From Actinomycetota bacterium (GTDB taxonomy: Bacteria; Actinomycetota; Actinomycetes; S36-B12): a stretch of 16,517 nt of DNA. Location of the stretch: assembly GCA_009700485.1 (NCBI GenBank), contig WLLZ01000033.1, positions 1-16,517 on the forward strand. The letters run 5' to 3'. The translations under genes were made by a program, and so were the position numbers. This document shows, one piece after another, positions 15,356 through 16,517 of the stretch. The notes under the pieces were generated by a model. That model had not been told where the DNA came from, ran no database searches, and saw only the letters and a program-made list of their open reading frames with translations. Each line of letters begins with the position of its first letter. Within the stretch, counting starts at the first letter, position 1.

Positions 15356-16468
15356 TCAGGCCGTGACAACCATTTCAACCCTTTGAAACTCCTTAAGATC
15401 GCTATACCCCGTTGTAGCCATCGCCTTTCTCAGGGCGCCCGCAATGTTCATGGCTCCAGCCGCATGGGTCGACGGCCCATTAAGAACCTCGGCAAAGGTG
15501 CCGACCTGCGTCAGTAAATTACGCTGACCGCGAGGTAGTTGGCCGTGCCAGGCTTCCGCACCCCAGTGCGCCCCGCCACCTGGAGCATCGGTCGCTCGAG
15601 CCAGCACCGAACCAAGCATGGCGGCATCGGCACCACATGCGAATGCCCTGACGATGTCACCGCTTTGGCCCATGGATCCATCGGCAACAACATGCACATA
15701 TCTGCCACCGGATTCGTCCAGATAGTCGCGACGAGCCGCAGCCACATCAGCGACCGCACTTGCCATTGGCACCCGAACACCCAAGACATCCGAAGTTGTC
15801 ATCGAAGAACCCCCGCCAAATCCAACGAGCACACCAGCTGCACCGGTGCGCATCAAATGTAAAGCCGCTTGATAAGTCGCACACCCACCGACAATCACCG
15901 GCACATCCAATTGGTGGATGAACTCCTTCAAATTTAAAGGTTCACCGGCCCCCGAGACATGTTCGGCCGACACAGTGGTACCTCTGATGAGAATAATGTC
16001 GGCACCGGCAGCTGCGGCTATTGGCGCTAGATCGGCGGTTCGCTGGGGGCTGACCGAGACAGCAACGGTGACACCTGCCTGCTTCATTTGCGCTACCCGC
16101 TGCGTAACCAATTCAGGATCGACAGGGGCGGCCGCATAAATATCTTGCATCCGCGAAGTGACATCGGCCTCTGGCAACTGCCTGATTTCTTCGAGCAATG
16201 GCGATGGATCCGCGTAGCGCCCCCACAGGCCTTCTAAGTTTAGAGCTGCAAGCATCCCTAGGTCATTTAGGGTTTGCGCTGAAGCTGGGCTGACAATTGA
16301 ATCCATCGGCGCAGCAATAAAGGGCAACTCGAATCGGTAGGCGTCAATTGTCCAGGACGTAGAAACTTCCTGGGGGTCGCGCGTACGCCTACTTGGTGCA
16401 ATAGCAACTTCATCAAATGAGTAGGCACGGCGGGCACGCTTGGCGCCACCGATTTGAATGTCGGTCAC
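15356..16468 (-). CDS. guaB3: IMP dehydrogenase-family protein GuaB3
   Basis: A 370-residue TIM-barrel protein of the IMPDH/GMP reductase family without CBS domains. FIAAPMDSIVSP (50-61), GGRYVHVVADGSMGQSGDI (254-272) and GADAAMLGS (279-287) fit the phosphate- and nucleotide-binding parts. The loop that in IMPDH carries the catalytic cysteine (GSICTT) reads GSSMTT (220-225), with M223 in the cysteine position. Classical IMPDH chemistry is therefore unlikely. In mycobacteria only GuaB2 has been shown to have IMPDH activity, and the role of GuaB3 is unsettled. The GTG at 16468 has AGGA five bases upstream. It follows guaB by seven bases and precedes the aldehyde dehydrogenase by ten, in one operon. 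Confidence 0.93.
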   Translation of the reverse strand: MTDIQIGGAKRARRAYSFDEVAIAPSRRTRDPQEVSTSWTIDAYRFELPFIAAPMDSIVSPASAQTLNDLGMLAALNLEGLWGRYADPSPLLEEIRQLPEADVTSRMQDIYAAAPVDPELVTQRVAQMKQAGVTVAVSVSPQRTADLAPIAAAAGADIILIRGTTVSAEHVSGAGEPLNLKEFIHQLDVPVIVGGCATYQAALHLMRTGAAGVLVGFGGGSSMTTSDVLGVRVPMASAVADVAAARRDYLDESGGRYVHVVADGSMGQSGDIVRAFACGADAAMLGSVLARATDAPGGGAHWGAEAWHGQLPRGQRNLLTQVGTFAEVLNGPSTHAAGAMNIAGALRKAMATTGYSDLKEFQRVEMVVTA

Positions 16469-16475
16469 GTGAGTC

Positions 16476-16517
16476 CTATCGGCTGGAGTAGTTAGGGGCT
16501 TCGATCGTCATTTCGAC
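16476..16517 (-). CDS. guaB: C-terminal tail of IMP dehydrogenase (cut by window edge)
   Basis: The last 13 codons plus a TAG stop read VEMTIEAPNYSSR on the minus strand. This closely resembles the conserved actinobacterial GuaB end (mycobacterial GuaB2 ends in a VEAPNY motif). It lies seven bases upstream of guaB3, as guaB2 does relative to guaB3 in mycobacteria. The body of the gene is beyond the window. The fragment is short, so the call depends on both motif and position. Confidence 0.8.
   Translation of the reverse strand, partial: VEMTIEAPNYSSR

Noticed and set aside
16506..16515. Ten-base CGTCATTTCG match to the inner arm of the inverted repeat near 6231-6240
   Set aside because: It falls within the guaB coding tail and is short enough to be chance; no second arm is present.

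Overview
The window looks like a chromosomal segment of an actinobacterium (Actinomycetota) with moderately high GC. The evidence is gene order and protein signatures. The right edge carries a guaB tail, guaB3 and a ChoD-like GMC oxidoreductase, close to the mycobacterial guaB2-guaB3-choD order. The left side pairs a UvrD1/PcrA helicase with an exported M23 peptidase, as in mycobacteria. GuaB3, a CD225-domain membrane protein and several GTG starts also fit. I cannot name the genus; an environmental (for example aquatic) lineage is only a guess.

Layout. Left (1-5325): the 5' part of a glycerate kinase gene (minus strand, runs off the edge) is divergent from an exported M23 peptidase gene. That gene abuts, stop codon to stop codon, a pcrA helicase gene. 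Upstream of pcrA on the same strand lies a large exported protein with a zinc-peptidase-like motif set and three beta-rich repeats. Centre (5452-8225): a PIG-L/LmbE deacetylase is convergent with guaA. The two are separated by a long nested inverted repeat. A small CD225-family membrane protein lies upstream of guaA, and there is a hairpin at the guaA start. Centre-right (8327-12029): a tightly overlapping three-gene operon in small-large-medium order encodes a molybdenum hydroxylase of the form II CO-dehydrogenase type. It has the AYRGAGR active-site loop, so CO is probably not its physiological substrate. Right (12059-16517): a minus-strand operon, guaB - guaB3 - succinate-semialdehyde-type dehydrogenase - GMC oxidoreductase, with gaps of 7, 10 and 23 bases.

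How the genes fit together: the right-hand operon and guaA cover the IMP to XMP to GMP branch of purine synthesis. The redox enzymes beside it (aldehyde dehydrogenase, GMC flavoprotein, molybdenum hydroxylase) could work on alcohols, aldehydes or heterocycles, but their substrates cannot be read from sequence. The two exported proteins flanking pcrA suggest cell-wall turnover. No mobile element, phage gene, CRISPR array, tRNA or rRNA was seen, and no stretch over 300 bases lacks a gene. I found no clearly new multi-gene system. The points most worth following are the form II hydroxylase, the GuaB3 without its catalytic cysteine, the ferredoxin-like cysteine cluster in the GMC protein, and the structured non-coding elements around guaA.
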